Shown here: piece after piece, positions 51,661 to 61,193 of the stretch
Layout of the letters: every line of letters starts with the position of its first letter
Position numbering within the stretch: the stretch's first letter is position 1
Origin: DASQYE01 sp036389675
GTDB taxonomy: Bacteria; Acidobacteriota; Blastocatellia; Pyrinomonadales; Pyrinomonadaceae
DNA length: 64,000 nt
NCBI GenBank assembly: GCA_036389675.1
Contig: DASVWI010000038.1
Location: 186,001 to 250,000 of the forward strand
Direction: 5' to 3'
Position numbers and translations under genes: made by a program
Notes under the pieces: model-generated
Told to the model about the DNA's origin: nothing
What the model saw: the letters and a program-made list of their open reading frames with translations, nothing else
Databases searched by the model: none

Positions 51661-54153
51661 TTAGCCGCGGCCTAAAATATTGTCGAAGAATCGCCCCAGC
51701 GTGCCTTTTTGCTCCTGCTCTATTCTTTGTCTCGTCCGTATCCAGACCCTGTATGTATCGTCATCGAGCGCCACCTCCAGCTTCTCCAAATCTTTTTTCG
51801 ACTGGTTTTTTAAGATGATGCCGATCCAGCTCCGCAGGTGAGATTCCATACCCCTGTTGGCTCTTGCGGCCAACGTCCAGATTAGTAACAGGCGTGCAAT
51901 TTCCAGATAGTTTTTTCTGGTGAGCGAAAGCTCATGAACTTTCCCCTGATAGCTTTGCAGGAATTGCCCGCTGCTCTCTCTTATGTATTCCGCGAGCCCC
52001 TGTGAGTGAAGCTGAACATCTTTGACCCTGATAAATTTTTGTCCCAGAAGTTTATATAAGTGCGGTGCGATCTGGGGGAGATGTGCCCTGTTATGCGTCA
52101 ACCACCTCGTGTATGATGTCGTGCGTTGCTCATCAACTCTTTCAGGAGCAATCTGTAGTTCGACGGCCATGGCATAGGCATCGACCGCCATCTTTGCCTT
52201 ATCGTCAATCGAGTCATAAATTTCGTCGGAAGATAACCTGTCTATTAATTCTATCTGTTGGGTCGAGAGAGTCCCGTTGTCAAGACTGAGCGCCTTAATC
52301 AAAAGACCCGGAACCTCGCTCTTGATGACATAGCCGCTCAGGGGAGGGGAGAGTAATTGATTTGCTTCGCTTAATGTCGGGACTTGATTGAGCCAGATCG
52401 AGCTGAATGCCGTCTGCATGATCTCCGCGGTGATGTCCGTCTTGAATGAGGTCTGGATGGTGGTTAATTGCGTGGTGAGAACTCCGACCCGCTCGGATTG
52501 CTCGGAGGTGAGGTTGGCCTTTATGCCGCTGAGGCGCAAATACAAAGGCATGTTCTGCGTCTTGACCGCATAGCCCGAGAGAATGCCGTACGAGGCGGCA
52601 TCGGACATTAAGATGGGCAGCGATGTGAAGAGTCGCAGGTTGTCGATCTGCTCGACTAAGAATGCCGCAATGCCTTCGAGTAAGCTCTTCCCGCCGCCCC
52701 TGCCGGAAACGTCTCGAATACTTTCTTGCACCGGCGTCTCCGTCAGCCATGCTGCGGCGACGTTCTTCCCCAGCCAGTTCAGGATGTCATGTTCCTGTTC
52801 GACAAAACCCATTTTGTCGCCGAGTCGTAGCAAAGCCACAAAACGCGCAGCGGTGTCGGCATCCTTCAAATGTCTTAGCCAGTCTTTGAATGTTTTTTCG
52901 GCCTCATCGCTCCGGTAAATCAGGCGAGGGAGTTTGTCTGCCGTCTCGGCAAGTAAAGCGGGGTCAACCTTGCCGCTCGTCTCAGAGATCAGCCACTGGA
53001 AATAAAGATTTTCTATCTGACGGGTAGAGGGAGTATCGATGCCGGAGCTTACGGTCGCCAGATAAAAATCTGTCGCCGCGCGCAGGGTTTCCGCCTCAAC
53101 CGGGCTCTTGCCGGTGATCTTACTAAACAGATTGGTGAAGTCTTTGTCTGCGAGCGTGGTCACATACCTGGCAGACCAGTTCAGAACCCTCACATCATCT
53201 ACGTCGGGTACATACTGGTCTTCAAAATAACAGTAGGTTGATAAAGCGTCTTCCAGCTCTTCGACCGGCATGTTTGGGGCCACATGCTCGACGAAAACGG
53301 CAAAGCCGATCAGCACTTCCCCGTAAGTCTGTTGATATAAGAACGCTGACTTCAGGGCGAAGCCATCGGGGTCGATACTGGTGAAGCGTCCGCCCCTGAT
53401 ATCAAAAACAGAAAACAGATGCTCGATCTCATGCGGGGCGAAGTTGAAAGTCGAATCCTCCGTAGTTCCCGTGATGAGGGCGTCCGTGCTGTAGGGGTTT
53501 TGGACGTAGGTGCTGAACGTGAGCTTTAAGACGAGATGATAGGGAAGAACGTAAGACGCGGCGGCAATCCAGAGGGCTATGTTCTCGTTAGCGTCGATGA
53601 TGATGACTCGTCTATTCGTTTTCAGAGCTTCGACCACGGCGCTCAGGTAGCGAGGCAGGATTTCACGGCGCTGGGGCTCTTTTAAAAATGGCTGAACGTT
53701 GGCGAAATTGATCGTTTCGCCCAATGGTATCTTTTCAAGGTCGGGCAATAGGGTCGAATCATTCTCGGTGGTCGCCCAGTATTTCGACAGCCACGTCTCA
53801 ATCGGAAGGAGCTGGCCGGTTTGAAAAAAATCCGCGTAAGGGTCGGTGGAAATGAGCGAGTGGGTGAAATAGTTTCCGTAGCGCCCGTCTGGCAGCAGGC
53901 CGACGTATCTGGCCTGCCCCAGGACGACCCCCACTTCATTCAATGTTTGAAAAAACAGAGAGACGGGAAACTGCTCGATCTCTTCCAGCGTCGGTTGAAG
54001 AGGGGCCGAATGCGGTGGGGCGTATGAGCCCAACCTCTCAACCCTCTGCAAGGCCTCGGGCGCGATGTCAGGACTGGCGGCGTTGACCTGAAACCCCACC
54101 CCTTTACTCAAGCCTTTATCGCAAGCGGTGTAATATACCTGCTGAAAGCTCAT
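51661..54153 (-). CDS. GAP1-type GTPase-associated protein (GAP1-N1 domain)
   Basis: The 830-aa protein starts at ATG 54153 with an AAGGAG RBS; longer starts run back through the upstream gene. It begins QQVYYTACDKGLSKGVGFQ, followed by the conserved GNYFTHSLI segment, which is the N-terminal type 1 domain of GTPase-associated protein 1. The rest is long and helical (Leu/Thr-rich, no catalytic motif seen) and probably corresponds to the middle and C-terminal GAP1 modules. It overlaps the upstream double-GTPase gene by 4 bp (ATGA). The GAP1 family always sits with such GTPases, so I infer a scaffold or effector platform. Confidence 0.88.
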   Translation of the reverse strand: MSFQQVYYTACDKGLSKGVGFQVNAASPDIAPEALQRVERLGSYAPPHSAPLQPTLEEIEQFPVSLFFQTLNEVGVVLGQARYVGLLPDGRYGNYFTHSLISTDPYADFFQTGQLLPIETWLSKYWATTENDSTLLPDLEKIPLGETINFANVQPFLKEPQRREILPRYLSAVVEALKTNRRVIIIDANENIALWIAAASYVLPYHLVLKLTFSTYVQNPYSTDALITGTTEDSTFNFAPHEIEHLFSVFDIRGGRFTSIDPDGFALKSAFLYQQTYGEVLIGFAVFVEHVAPNMPVEELEDALSTYCYFEDQYVPDVDDVRVLNWSARYVTTLADKDFTNLFSKITGKSPVEAETLRAATDFYLATVSSGIDTPSTRQIENLYFQWLISETSGKVDPALLAETADKLPRLIYRSDEAEKTFKDWLRHLKDADTAARFVALLRLGDKMGFVEQEHDILNWLGKNVAAAWLTETPVQESIRDVSGRGGGKSLLEGIAAFLVEQIDNLRLFTSLPILMSDAASYGILSGYAVKTQNMPLYLRLSGIKANLTSEQSERVGVLTTQLTTIQTSFKTDITAEIMQTAFSSIWLNQVPTLSEANQLLSPPLSGYVIKSEVPGLLIKALSLDNGTLSTQQIELIDRLSSDEIYDSIDDKAKMAVDAYAMAVELQIAPERVDEQRTTSYTRWLTHNRAHLPQIAPHLYKLLGQKFIRVKDVQLHSQGLAEYIRESSGQFLQSYQGKVHELSLTRKNYLEIARLLLIWTLAARANRGMESHLRSWIGIILKNQSKKDLEKLEVALDDDTYRVWIRTRQRIEQEQKGTLGRFFDNILGRG

Positions 54154-55385
54154 CGCTGGTCGCTCCTTCTGCCCGGTATGATTCCCTGCTGATGCAGAAT
54201 CCACAGAACCGGGTCTACGACGCGAAAGGGGGCGGCCCCGAGGGCCAGCTTGCCGTCCGCTTGAGGCGAATCTCCCAGAGCCGACACTCCGAAATAACTG
54301 TATGTGAGGAAATGATTTTTCAATACGCGATCCATGTTGCCGCCCTCCCATTTCGCCAGATGCGCCTTGATGTTTTCGCTGACAATTTCGGCATCCGTAA
54401 TGTCGAAATACCCGTCGTGATTCGAGGCGTCTTTGATGGGCGAGCCGGCGTCGAACAGGTGCAGGATTTCGTCTATCTTTGAAAAGGTGACGGCGAGGGG
54501 AATCTTTATTTTTGTTTGCTGATTGCTTAAGCCCTTGAATCTCTGTATCAGCTCGATGGTGTTGCCGATGATTTGTATCGGCTCGGTATACTTCCCCGGC
54601 AGCTTGATGGAACCTTTTAACTGATCCCTGACCTGAGCCATCTGCAAAGGGTCGAGCAAGACGACTATCCCGTCAGAGTTGGCGATGTATTTCGCCTCCG
54701 TCGACATCACATCGATGCTGTTGAGGTCTTCGCCGGCGGTGTCGAAGAAAGCCATGAGACTGACGTGTTTGCGCTTGCGCCTGCGGGAGAACAAAGAGGG
54801 CCGGCGGGTCACGTCAAATTTATAAACAAGCGGCCTGTTTGTTTTGACGACCGCCGAAACGGTCGCCGGGACGATGATATTCCGCTCGTAAATATATTTT
54901 TCAAAATTGTCTTTGTACCTTTTATTAGTGTCCTCGTTATTCCAATCTTTATCCCAGGCGAATATTGACGAATCGAATTTCGCGCCGACGTTGTCGCTGA
55001 ACAGCTCGTGTATCAGCACGGCGATATAGTTGCTTTTCCCCGAGTGGCGCGCGCCGATGAGGGCAATCGTTTTCGTCTTGACTTCGGCGAAGCCGGTCGG
55101 CAGGTCGTGATGGCAGAACGGGCAAACTTCCCAGGTTCTCTCGCCACACTGACAGCGCAGCATCTTCCCCGAAGCGCTGGTGATGTTTCTTCTCAATGTC
55201 CGCCAGACCGGATGGTTGGCTTTGAAGATGCGGCCACGTAAAGGCGGGGTCGCAAGTTTTTCGTATCTCGCTAGCTTCTCGTCCGGCTCGTATGCACAGT
55301 GGGCCGGATTCTTGCCCAGACAGCGAAACTCGATCTGGGCAAAAGAGAATTGTTCAAAACAATAAGGGCAGATTAGTTTGCTCAT
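54150..55385 (-). CDS. Zinc-ribbon soluble GTPase (DO-GTPase1-like)
   Basis: The protein is about 411 aa. An N-terminal treble of Cys motifs (LICPYCFEQF, FRCLGKN, LRCQCGE, VCPFCHHDLP) forms zinc ribbons. The GTPase has P-loop ALIGARHSGKSNY (about residue 116), G3 FFDTAGEDL, and G4-like TFSKIDEI. There are no membrane helices, unlike the second GTPase of the operon. The start is ATG 55385, or GTG 55388 immediately before; it overlaps the stop of the upstream gene (TGATG). Pairing of one soluble and one membrane double-GTPase with GAP1 is the hallmark of the GTPase-associated conflict systems. Confidence 0.88.
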   Translation of the reverse strand: MSKLICPYCFEQFSFAQIEFRCLGKNPAHCAYEPDEKLARYEKLATPPLRGRIFKANHPVWRTLRRNITSASGKMLRCQCGERTWEVCPFCHHDLPTGFAEVKTKTIALIGARHSGKSNYIAVLIHELFSDNVGAKFDSSIFAWDKDWNNEDTNKRYKDNFEKYIYERNIIVPATVSAVVKTNRPLVYKFDVTRRPSLFSRRRKRKHVSLMAFFDTAGEDLNSIDVMSTEAKYIANSDGIVVLLDPLQMAQVRDQLKGSIKLPGKYTEPIQIIGNTIELIQRFKGLSNQQTKIKIPLAVTFSKIDEILHLFDAGSPIKDASNHDGYFDITDAEIVSENIKAHLAKWEGGNMDRVLKNHFLTYSYFGVSALGDSPQADGKLALGAAPFRVVDPVLWILHQQGIIPGRRSDQR

Positions 55386-58300
55386 CACTTGACCTTCAAC
55401 TGCTTCGGCGGCGGATCGGACAGCTTATAAGTGTCGTAGGCGTTGGGCGCGGCAAAGAATAAGCGGACGAAGAACGGGCGTCTCAAGTTGGAAATTTCGA
55501 ATTCGTATTCAAATGGCAACGAAGGGTTGATGGCGGCATCTTTGATGCGCGCGACGACCTGCCCGCTGTCACGGTCAAGCGGTTGGGTCTCGCCATGTTT
55601 GGCTACAACCAACAGCTCGGGCAGGTCTGAGATAGACTCTTCAGAGGTCAAAGAGACGACGAAACTTTTGCGCCACCACCCCTTGGCTTTAACCGAATAG
55701 CTTATTTTGACGACTGGCAGGGTGCGGATTTCAGCGCTGCAATCCTTATTCAATCCGGCGCTATGAATTAATTTCCCGTTCCGCTCAGTGACGGTGAAGA
55801 CTGTAAACTTGTAAGGCAGTTTCTTCGGGTTAAGGATTCGCAGTCCCCCCTGCGCGTCGTATTCATATTTCGTCAGGGTCTGTTTCGTGGCCTGTTTGTC
55901 CTGCACGTCGACAGGGTAATGGTCGTGCCTCCAGGCGACGGTGACTGCCTGAAAACTGCCGGACCACTTCCACCGCAACAATAAATAGGAGCCAAAATCT
56001 TCAACCCTCAAGCCGGTAATCTCTTCGGCGGGAATGAACTCCTTGGTTTGGCCGACGACCACGATGTCACCGTAGATGGTGAACAGGGTGTAATAGACCT
56101 GACCGTTCGGCACACTCGCATCGACCGCCGCCCCTTCGCTCTTGTTGCGGAGCGGGGTCCCGATCTTTGCCAGCTTCGCCAGCGAAATCAAAGCCCCGCA
56201 TTCCCACTCAGGCTTCTGGGATAAGCGATAAATACTGACCGTCCCGAACGGCGGCGGAGTCCATTGAAAATTAAGCTCGCCATTTTCGGAGCGGATATCG
56301 AATCGCTCGATTGCCTGAGGGAGCAGCGTCGGCGTCGCGGAAGCGAATTTACCTGTAGTCGAAATAGTTTTACCGTTGGGGTCTTGATATTCGACAAACA
56401 CCCTGTAAGCGTATGTCTCCCCGTTGGTCAGGTTGCTGTGGGTGAAAGCGTGAGGGCTCGTCAACTGAATCTCACTGCCCGCGCCTTCTCGAAGCGAGGA
56501 TTCATTCCCACACAGGACGCGCACTTTGCCCTCGGCGATGTCGAATTTCCAGCTTCCGCGGACGACCGCGTCTCCGACTTCCAGATAAAAGTCTTCGACC
56601 TCTTTAATTGCCAGAACGCCGTCGGAAGCGACGCAGGGTGAATACGCTCCCCCGCGCTCGGCGCAGACGCCGTAGTAAACGAAACTCCCCGGGCGGACGT
56701 TTTCATCGCTAAGACTGTTGGAGGGAATTTTGGCGATCACCTCTCCGTCCGAGGCGGCGACGGGGGCTCGATTCTCGTAGCGCACAACCACATACTCAAG
56801 ATTCCCAGCAGAGGGACTCTCACCCCACTTAATTACGATGCCCCCTTCATAGACAGTCGTCGTCACGCTATGCACCGGTTCGGGTGGGTATTTTTTTAAG
56901 CGTTTTTGAACCTCCTCGAAATCAACGGCGATGTTCAGGACTTCCTGATAAATCCGAATAGCTTCATCTACGTTCTTCTCGCTCTCGCACTGTCGCCCCT
57001 TCTCTATAAGCTTCTCGACTTTCTGGAATTGCAGCTCCAGCTCACGCTGTAGCTCTTCAGGCGTCTTGCCGTCCCAGGATTTGTAATGCGGACTGAGGCC
57101 GACGAGCATCCTCAGGCTGTCCCGCGCGGCAAGCAGTCTCTTCTGCGTTAAGGCCTCGTCGTAATCTTTGCGATAAGATTCGGCCTGTTTGATAAGCAGC
57201 TCGACTTTATTAAGAATGATCGCCACGTCGTCGGCGCGTCCCCAGATGCGCTCGGCCTCGCGCGCTATCGTGAGGGCGTCTTCCAGCCTCTTCTCATCAA
57301 GTGCGAACTGAAATTTTCTAGCCAGCAGATTGACTCGGTAACGATCTGCGGTGACGTAGCCGCAGTTCCCGCAAGCCGTACTGCTCAGCGCGAGCTTCTT
57401 CGTGCATTTGGGGCAGATCGTCCACAAATCTTCGCCGCATGACGTGCATTTATTATTCTCCTTGGGCACGTTGGCATAACACTTGGCGCAAATGATGGTG
57501 TCTCTACGCTCGGAGAACTCGACCACCGCCCCCTTCTTATGTGCCAGCCATAAGATCGCTTCGGTCGCCTGCTCTTTGCTCAGCCCGACCTTGATTCCCT
57601 CATCGACGAGAGAATCAAACTCGGAGCGTGATATCCTCCCGTCGGTCGCTGCGAATTCAACCTGTATGCTTAATTCGTCGTCGATCACATCCCAGACGAG
57701 GGCCTTTTCATACTTCTCCAAACCTCCCTCTTTAAGGAGCGTGGTTTTGATAATCCCCAGCAGGGCCATGGCGGATATTTTCTTATTATCATTCTTTCTT
57801 TTGGCCCACTCGGCGCTCAGCTCCTGATATCTTTTTTCCAGTTCCGACGTGGAGATCCCGCGCCTGATTTCGAGAAACTCATAGAGATTGGTCTTATTGA
57901 GGGTCGCCAGATTGCTGCGAATTGTTTTCCTCGTCGAGGGGTCTAAGCCCTGTTCGGGCGGTTTGACAACTCTCTCCTGAATCGGCACGTTGACGCGGGA
58001 AAGGACTTCCTGCTCCGTCAATCCCATGGCCGTGAATTTAGTGATTAGAGTGTTCTTTTCCTCCGGGCTCAGATAGCCTTTGGCGGAAAGCATCTTGACG
58101 GCCTTGTCCAGATTGTCGAATCTTTTTTCCTGCTTCTTCTTTCGCTCCCCTCTGGTCAGCTCGCGCAACGCCTCTCGCGCCGCCGCATCAACCAGTTGTT
58201 GCACGCTCTCCTTATTTTCAGTACGCAGGACTCTCAACATGTTCCCGAGTTTCGGGTGTTCTATATTTTTGTTCCAAAAAGCGAACACAGTCCCGGTGGC

Positions 58301-58444
58301 TTGCTGAATATCGTTCAAGTCTGATACGTCGAGCGGCAGGGCGTATCTCTCAAATACGTCCGGCAGGACGCCGCTTTTTTTAAACTCCTCAGTCGCGGGA
58401 ACTAGAACCTGTTTCTGATATTTGTCCGGGTCAAAAGTCCACAT
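55385..58444 (-). CDS. Large adaptor with J-like domain, zinc ribbons and FN3-like domains
   Basis: The 1019-aa protein has an N-terminal helical region (1-160). A segment at 186-250 has the helical plan of a J-domain (NLYEFLEI, SELEKRYQELSAEW, ISAMALLGIIKTTLL, GLEKYEKAL), but the HPD motif needed to stimulate Hsp70 is replaced by AKRKN. A TerB-like or EF-hand-like helical unit follows (about 255-300, FAATDGRISRSEFDSL), then three zinc knuckles (318-363: CAKC, CTSC, CPKC, CGNC), TPR-like helices (370-530) and several beta-rich FN3-like domains (about 545-1019). I know no exact family. It leads the five-gene part of the operon, behind Hsp70 and GrpE genes; the order suggests an adaptor connecting the chaperones with the GTPases. 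Confidence 0.8.
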   Translation of the reverse strand: MWTFDPDKYQKQVLVPATEEFKKSGVLPDVFERYALPLDVSDLNDIQQATGTVFAFWNKNIEHPKLGNMLRVLRTENKESVQQLVDAAAREALRELTRGERKKKQEKRFDNLDKAVKMLSAKGYLSPEEKNTLITKFTAMGLTEQEVLSRVNVPIQERVVKPPEQGLDPSTRKTIRSNLATLNKTNLYEFLEIRRGISTSELEKRYQELSAEWAKRKNDNKKISAMALLGIIKTTLLKEGGLEKYEKALVWDVIDDELSIQVEFAATDGRISRSEFDSLVDEGIKVGLSKEQATEAILWLAHKKGAVVEFSERRDTIICAKCYANVPKENNKCTSCGEDLWTICPKCTKKLALSSTACGNCGYVTADRYRVNLLARKFQFALDEKRLEDALTIAREAERIWGRADDVAIILNKVELLIKQAESYRKDYDEALTQKRLLAARDSLRMLVGLSPHYKSWDGKTPEELQRELELQFQKVEKLIEKGRQCESEKNVDEAIRIYQEVLNIAVDFEEVQKRLKKYPPEPVHSVTTTVYEGGIVIKWGESPSAGNLEYVVVRYENRAPVAASDGEVIAKIPSNSLSDENVRPGSFVYYGVCAERGGAYSPCVASDGVLAIKEVEDFYLEVGDAVVRGSWKFDIAEGKVRVLCGNESSLREGAGSEIQLTSPHAFTHSNLTNGETYAYRVFVEYQDPNGKTISTTGKFASATPTLLPQAIERFDIRSENGELNFQWTPPPFGTVSIYRLSQKPEWECGALISLAKLAKIGTPLRNKSEGAAVDASVPNGQVYYTLFTIYGDIVVVGQTKEFIPAEEITGLRVEDFGSYLLLRWKWSGSFQAVTVAWRHDHYPVDVQDKQATKQTLTKYEYDAQGGLRILNPKKLPYKFTVFTVTERNGKLIHSAGLNKDCSAEIRTLPVVKISYSVKAKGWWRKSFVVSLTSEESISDLPELLVVAKHGETQPLDRDSGQVVARIKDAAINPSLPFEYEFEISNLRRPFFVRLFFAAPNAYDTYKLSDPPPKQLKVK

Positions 58445-58812
58445 TACCGTCAGTCTCCCAAATCACGATGTCATGTCTGCCTGCGCCTCTGCTAATGAAG
58501 CTCGCAGCCGGCGCTCATAGAATCGTAGGTGCTAACCACTGAAGGTCGCAGTCGGATATTTCGGAACTGCACAGGGTCGGCGAGTGTGTTTGACACTTAC
58601 GCCGCCACTCTGTTGGCCCTGCGCCATTGTGAGTCTTGCGGCGGCCCGCTGTAACGTTAGTGAAATGATGAGTCGCCGAAGACCTGCACGAAGGCGCGAG
58701 GGTGCGGAAATCGTGTGCGGCGGTTCGTCACTCGGTCATAAGGCGTCTGTCAGGTTTTCTAAGAACTTCTGTGACTAATCGATTTCACGAGAGGGCTGCT
58801 CAAAGCCGCGGC
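58445..58812. other. Gap within the GTPase/chaperone locus
   Basis: 368 bp without a convincing reading frame, RNA gene or hairpin terminator. It splits grpE-like/hsp70 from the five following genes, so it probably holds a second promoter (not identified) or the scar of a lost gene. Confidence 0.4.
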
Positions 58813-60492
58813 TTAAGAAACACTCTGCTTCATCATCAAACCGCGCTTTTCCTTAATTTCCTCACGGCTCATCACGCCGCCCTCGACCTTCACGTCAAAA
58901 TTTAAATCTGTGTTTGATGACGGCTCTAATCCTCTGACTTTAAGCGTTCCATCTTCTTCAAGCCGGAAGGTGACAATGATCGGAGACCCTGCAGGAAGGT
59001 TGGTCGGAAAACCCACGAGGTCGCCGAAGCCGATCTGAGTGTTATCGTCCGGCTGCGGCGATTCGCTTTCGCCGGCCTGTTCCATGACTCGCAGCTCCAC
59101 GCTCGATTGATTGTCGAATCTGGTTCCGAACTCCTGCGTTATCTCAGCCGGCAGCGGCGTATTCTTGTGAATAAGAAACGCGACAATATCTTCCTCGTTA
59201 TCCTGCTGAGTTACGACTATCCCGAACCCTTTCGAACAGACATTGGTGATTTTACGTTTAGCCAGATCGAGCAATTCCTTGCCGCCCAGACGAAAAACGC
59301 CCACCGCATTGGCGGCAGCCGTCTGGGCAGCCGCCTCCAAAACTTTTTCATCGATTGTGTCAAGGTCGATTTCGCTTTTCGACACGCCCTGTAGTCTGGC
59401 AAGCTCTTCGACAAGCAGGTCGCCGGCGAGAGTCTTTACTCCCCCCAGCGCTGCGCCTTTGGCAACCGCCAGGTCTGGCTCAAGGAGTTGAGGCTCGAGG
59501 CCAAACTCTTCTTTGATTCTTCTCGACACGTAAGGCATTTTGCTGGAGCCGCCTACGAGGATGATTCGGTCGATCTTGTGATAGCCCTTGCCTCTGGCTT
59601 CTTCGATCACACCTTTCGTCATGCCGATAGTTTGCTCCAACAGGGCAGAGGTTAGTTCCTCAAACTTTTCGCGCGTAAGCTCTATCGTTGCGCGTTCGCC
59701 TTCGTGCGAAATGGAAAGCCTGTACTTTTCTTTGTTGGTCAGGCTGATCTTGGCTTCCTCAGCTTTTTTCAAAAGCTCCTGATAAGAATGGGAGCTATCG
59801 AGCGGGCTGCTTATATCCGGGTATAAATTATTGAACTCTGAAGCGAAATGCACGGACAACAGTTTGTCCCAATCGGCTCCGCCGAGATAAGCGTCACCGC
59901 CCGTCACAACGACATTGACGTTATTGTCTTCGAGCGCAATGACCGTAATGTCGAAGGTTCCGCCCCCCAGATCGTAGACTAGTACGACCTGGTTGTCCTG
60001 CGCTTTGATCATGCCGAAAAAGATGGCGGCGGCTGTCGGTTCGTTGAGGATATGATGGACGGTTAAGCCGGCTATCTCACCCGCGTTTTTCGTCGCTTCT
60101 CGCTGGTTCGCCCCGAAATATGCCGGGCATGTAATGATCACGTCGGTTATATCTTCGCCGAGAACCTGAGAGGCATCCTGAACGAGTTTGCGGAGTATAT
60201 ATGCTGAAATCTCTTCCGGGCGGTACTGCTTTCCATCGACCACGAAGCTGTAGGACGGATCGCCCATGCTTCTCTTGACATATTCGGCCACCCTGTCGGG
60301 GTAAATCTTGCTGACGTTTTTGGCTTCCTCGCCGACGATAATGTTCTCTTCATTCTCGAAGTAAACGGCTGAAGGGGTGGTGAACTTTCCGTCGCTGTTT
60401 GGTATAACGACGGGCTTGCTATATTCGTCGATGTAGGCGACGCAGGAATAGGTCGTGCCTAAGTCAATACCGATGATTTTCTTCGAGCTCAT
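58813..60492 (-). CDS. Hsp70-family chaperone without C-terminal lid
   Basis: The 559-aa protein has a DnaK-type nucleotide-binding domain (IIGIDLGTTYSCVAYI, YDLGGGTFDITVI, VGGSSKMPYV, NEPTAAAIFFG). A helical insertion of about 45 residues follows between the ATPase and the substrate-binding part (LVEELARLQGVSKSEIDL...). A short beta substrate-binding domain comes next (FGIVVTQQ ... LPAEITQEF ... GFPTNLPAGSPIIVTF) and the protein ends soon after; the helical lid of DnaK (about 80-100 residues) is missing. It overlaps the GrpE-like gene by 4 bp (ATGA). A dedicated paralogue rather than the housekeeping DnaK, in view of its location and divergence. Confidence 0.93.
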   Translation of the reverse strand: MSSKKIIGIDLGTTYSCVAYIDEYSKPVVIPNSDGKFTTPSAVYFENEENIIVGEEAKNVSKIYPDRVAEYVKRSMGDPSYSFVVDGKQYRPEEISAYILRKLVQDASQVLGEDITDVIITCPAYFGANQREATKNAGEIAGLTVHHILNEPTAAAIFFGMIKAQDNQVVLVYDLGGGTFDITVIALEDNNVNVVVTGGDAYLGGADWDKLLSVHFASEFNNLYPDISSPLDSSHSYQELLKKAEEAKISLTNKEKYRLSISHEGERATIELTREKFEELTSALLEQTIGMTKGVIEEARGKGYHKIDRIILVGGSSKMPYVSRRIKEEFGLEPQLLEPDLAVAKGAALGGVKTLAGDLLVEELARLQGVSKSEIDLDTIDEKVLEAAAQTAAANAVGVFRLGGKELLDLAKRKITNVCSKGFGIVVTQQDNEEDIVAFLIHKNTPLPAEITQEFGTRFDNQSSVELRVMEQAGESESPQPDDNTQIGFGDLVGFPTNLPAGSPIIVTFRLEEDGTLKVRGLEPSSNTDLNFDVKVEGGVMSREEIKEKRGLMMKQSVS

Positions 60493-61193
60493 TGGGCCTC
60501 CGGTTGGTTTTCAATCTCTTCTTGAGTGGTGGTTATATCCTGCGCTCCATCTTCGATCTTCGGCGCGGCATAGCGCGAAACCTCGACCTCGACATTCCTA
60601 ATGATCCTGGTTTCGGCCTTGAAGCCATCCCGAATAATTCTTGATATTTTTCTATCCTGCTCTATCTCTGCGACGGGAGTTGCGGCCACGGCCTTGTGCT
60701 CTTTGGAATTAAAATCTTCGCCCGCCCGAGCTTCGATTTTTTCGACCCCGTAACGATATAAAATATCGATGATCGTCTCTGCGTAGCAGATCAAGTCTTT
60801 TACAAAATTCTCGCTGCCCGCCGTTGACTGGTCGGAATATTTAGAAGCAGTCAGCTTTAAATCGTCATATAACCTGATTAAATCACGAAAAATCGGAAGT
60901 TGAACCTGTTGCAGCTCACCCCGCTTTAGCTTTTGGTTTTCCTGATGTAGCCTGTCTATTACCAGTTCTCTTTCCTGTGAGATTCTATTAGTTTCCTTCA
61001 ATTGATCGGATAGACCCGTAAGCAGCTCAATAACCTGATGGTCTGCTTCACCATTTCGGAGTTGAGCGTTATCCGAAGTGGTTTCTGTAACTTCAACGCT
61101 TTGCTCGTCCGCGCCAGTTTCAGAATCCGGCGCTTCGCCCGCAGCCATTTGTGTGTCTTCTGTTTTCTCTTCTTCAGGTAAGTTATTCATCAT
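60489..61193 (-). CDS. GrpE-like nucleotide exchange factor
   Basis: The 234-aa protein has an acidic disordered N-terminus (to about residue 45), a coiled coil (LTGLSDQLKETNRISQERE ... ENQKLKRGEL), a helical segment (IFRDLIRLYDDLKL, KDLICYAETIIDILYRYGVE), then the GrpE C-terminal beta head: FNSKEHKAVAATPVAE, KISRIIRDGFKAE, RIIRNVEVEVSRY. GrpE releases ADP from Hsp70. It is the first gene of the minus-strand locus, coupled to the adjacent Hsp70 gene. A paralogue of housekeeping GrpE. MM start: ATG 61193 or 61190. Confidence 0.9.
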   Translation of the reverse strand: MMNNLPEEEKTEDTQMAAGEAPDSETGADEQSVEVTETTSDNAQLRNGEADHQVIELLTGLSDQLKETNRISQERELVIDRLHQENQKLKRGELQQVQLPIFRDLIRLYDDLKLTASKYSDQSTAGSENFVKDLICYAETIIDILYRYGVEKIEARAGEDFNSKEHKAVAATPVAEIEQDRKISRIIRDGFKAETRIIRNVEVEVSRYAAPKIEDGAQDITTTQEEIENQPEAQ

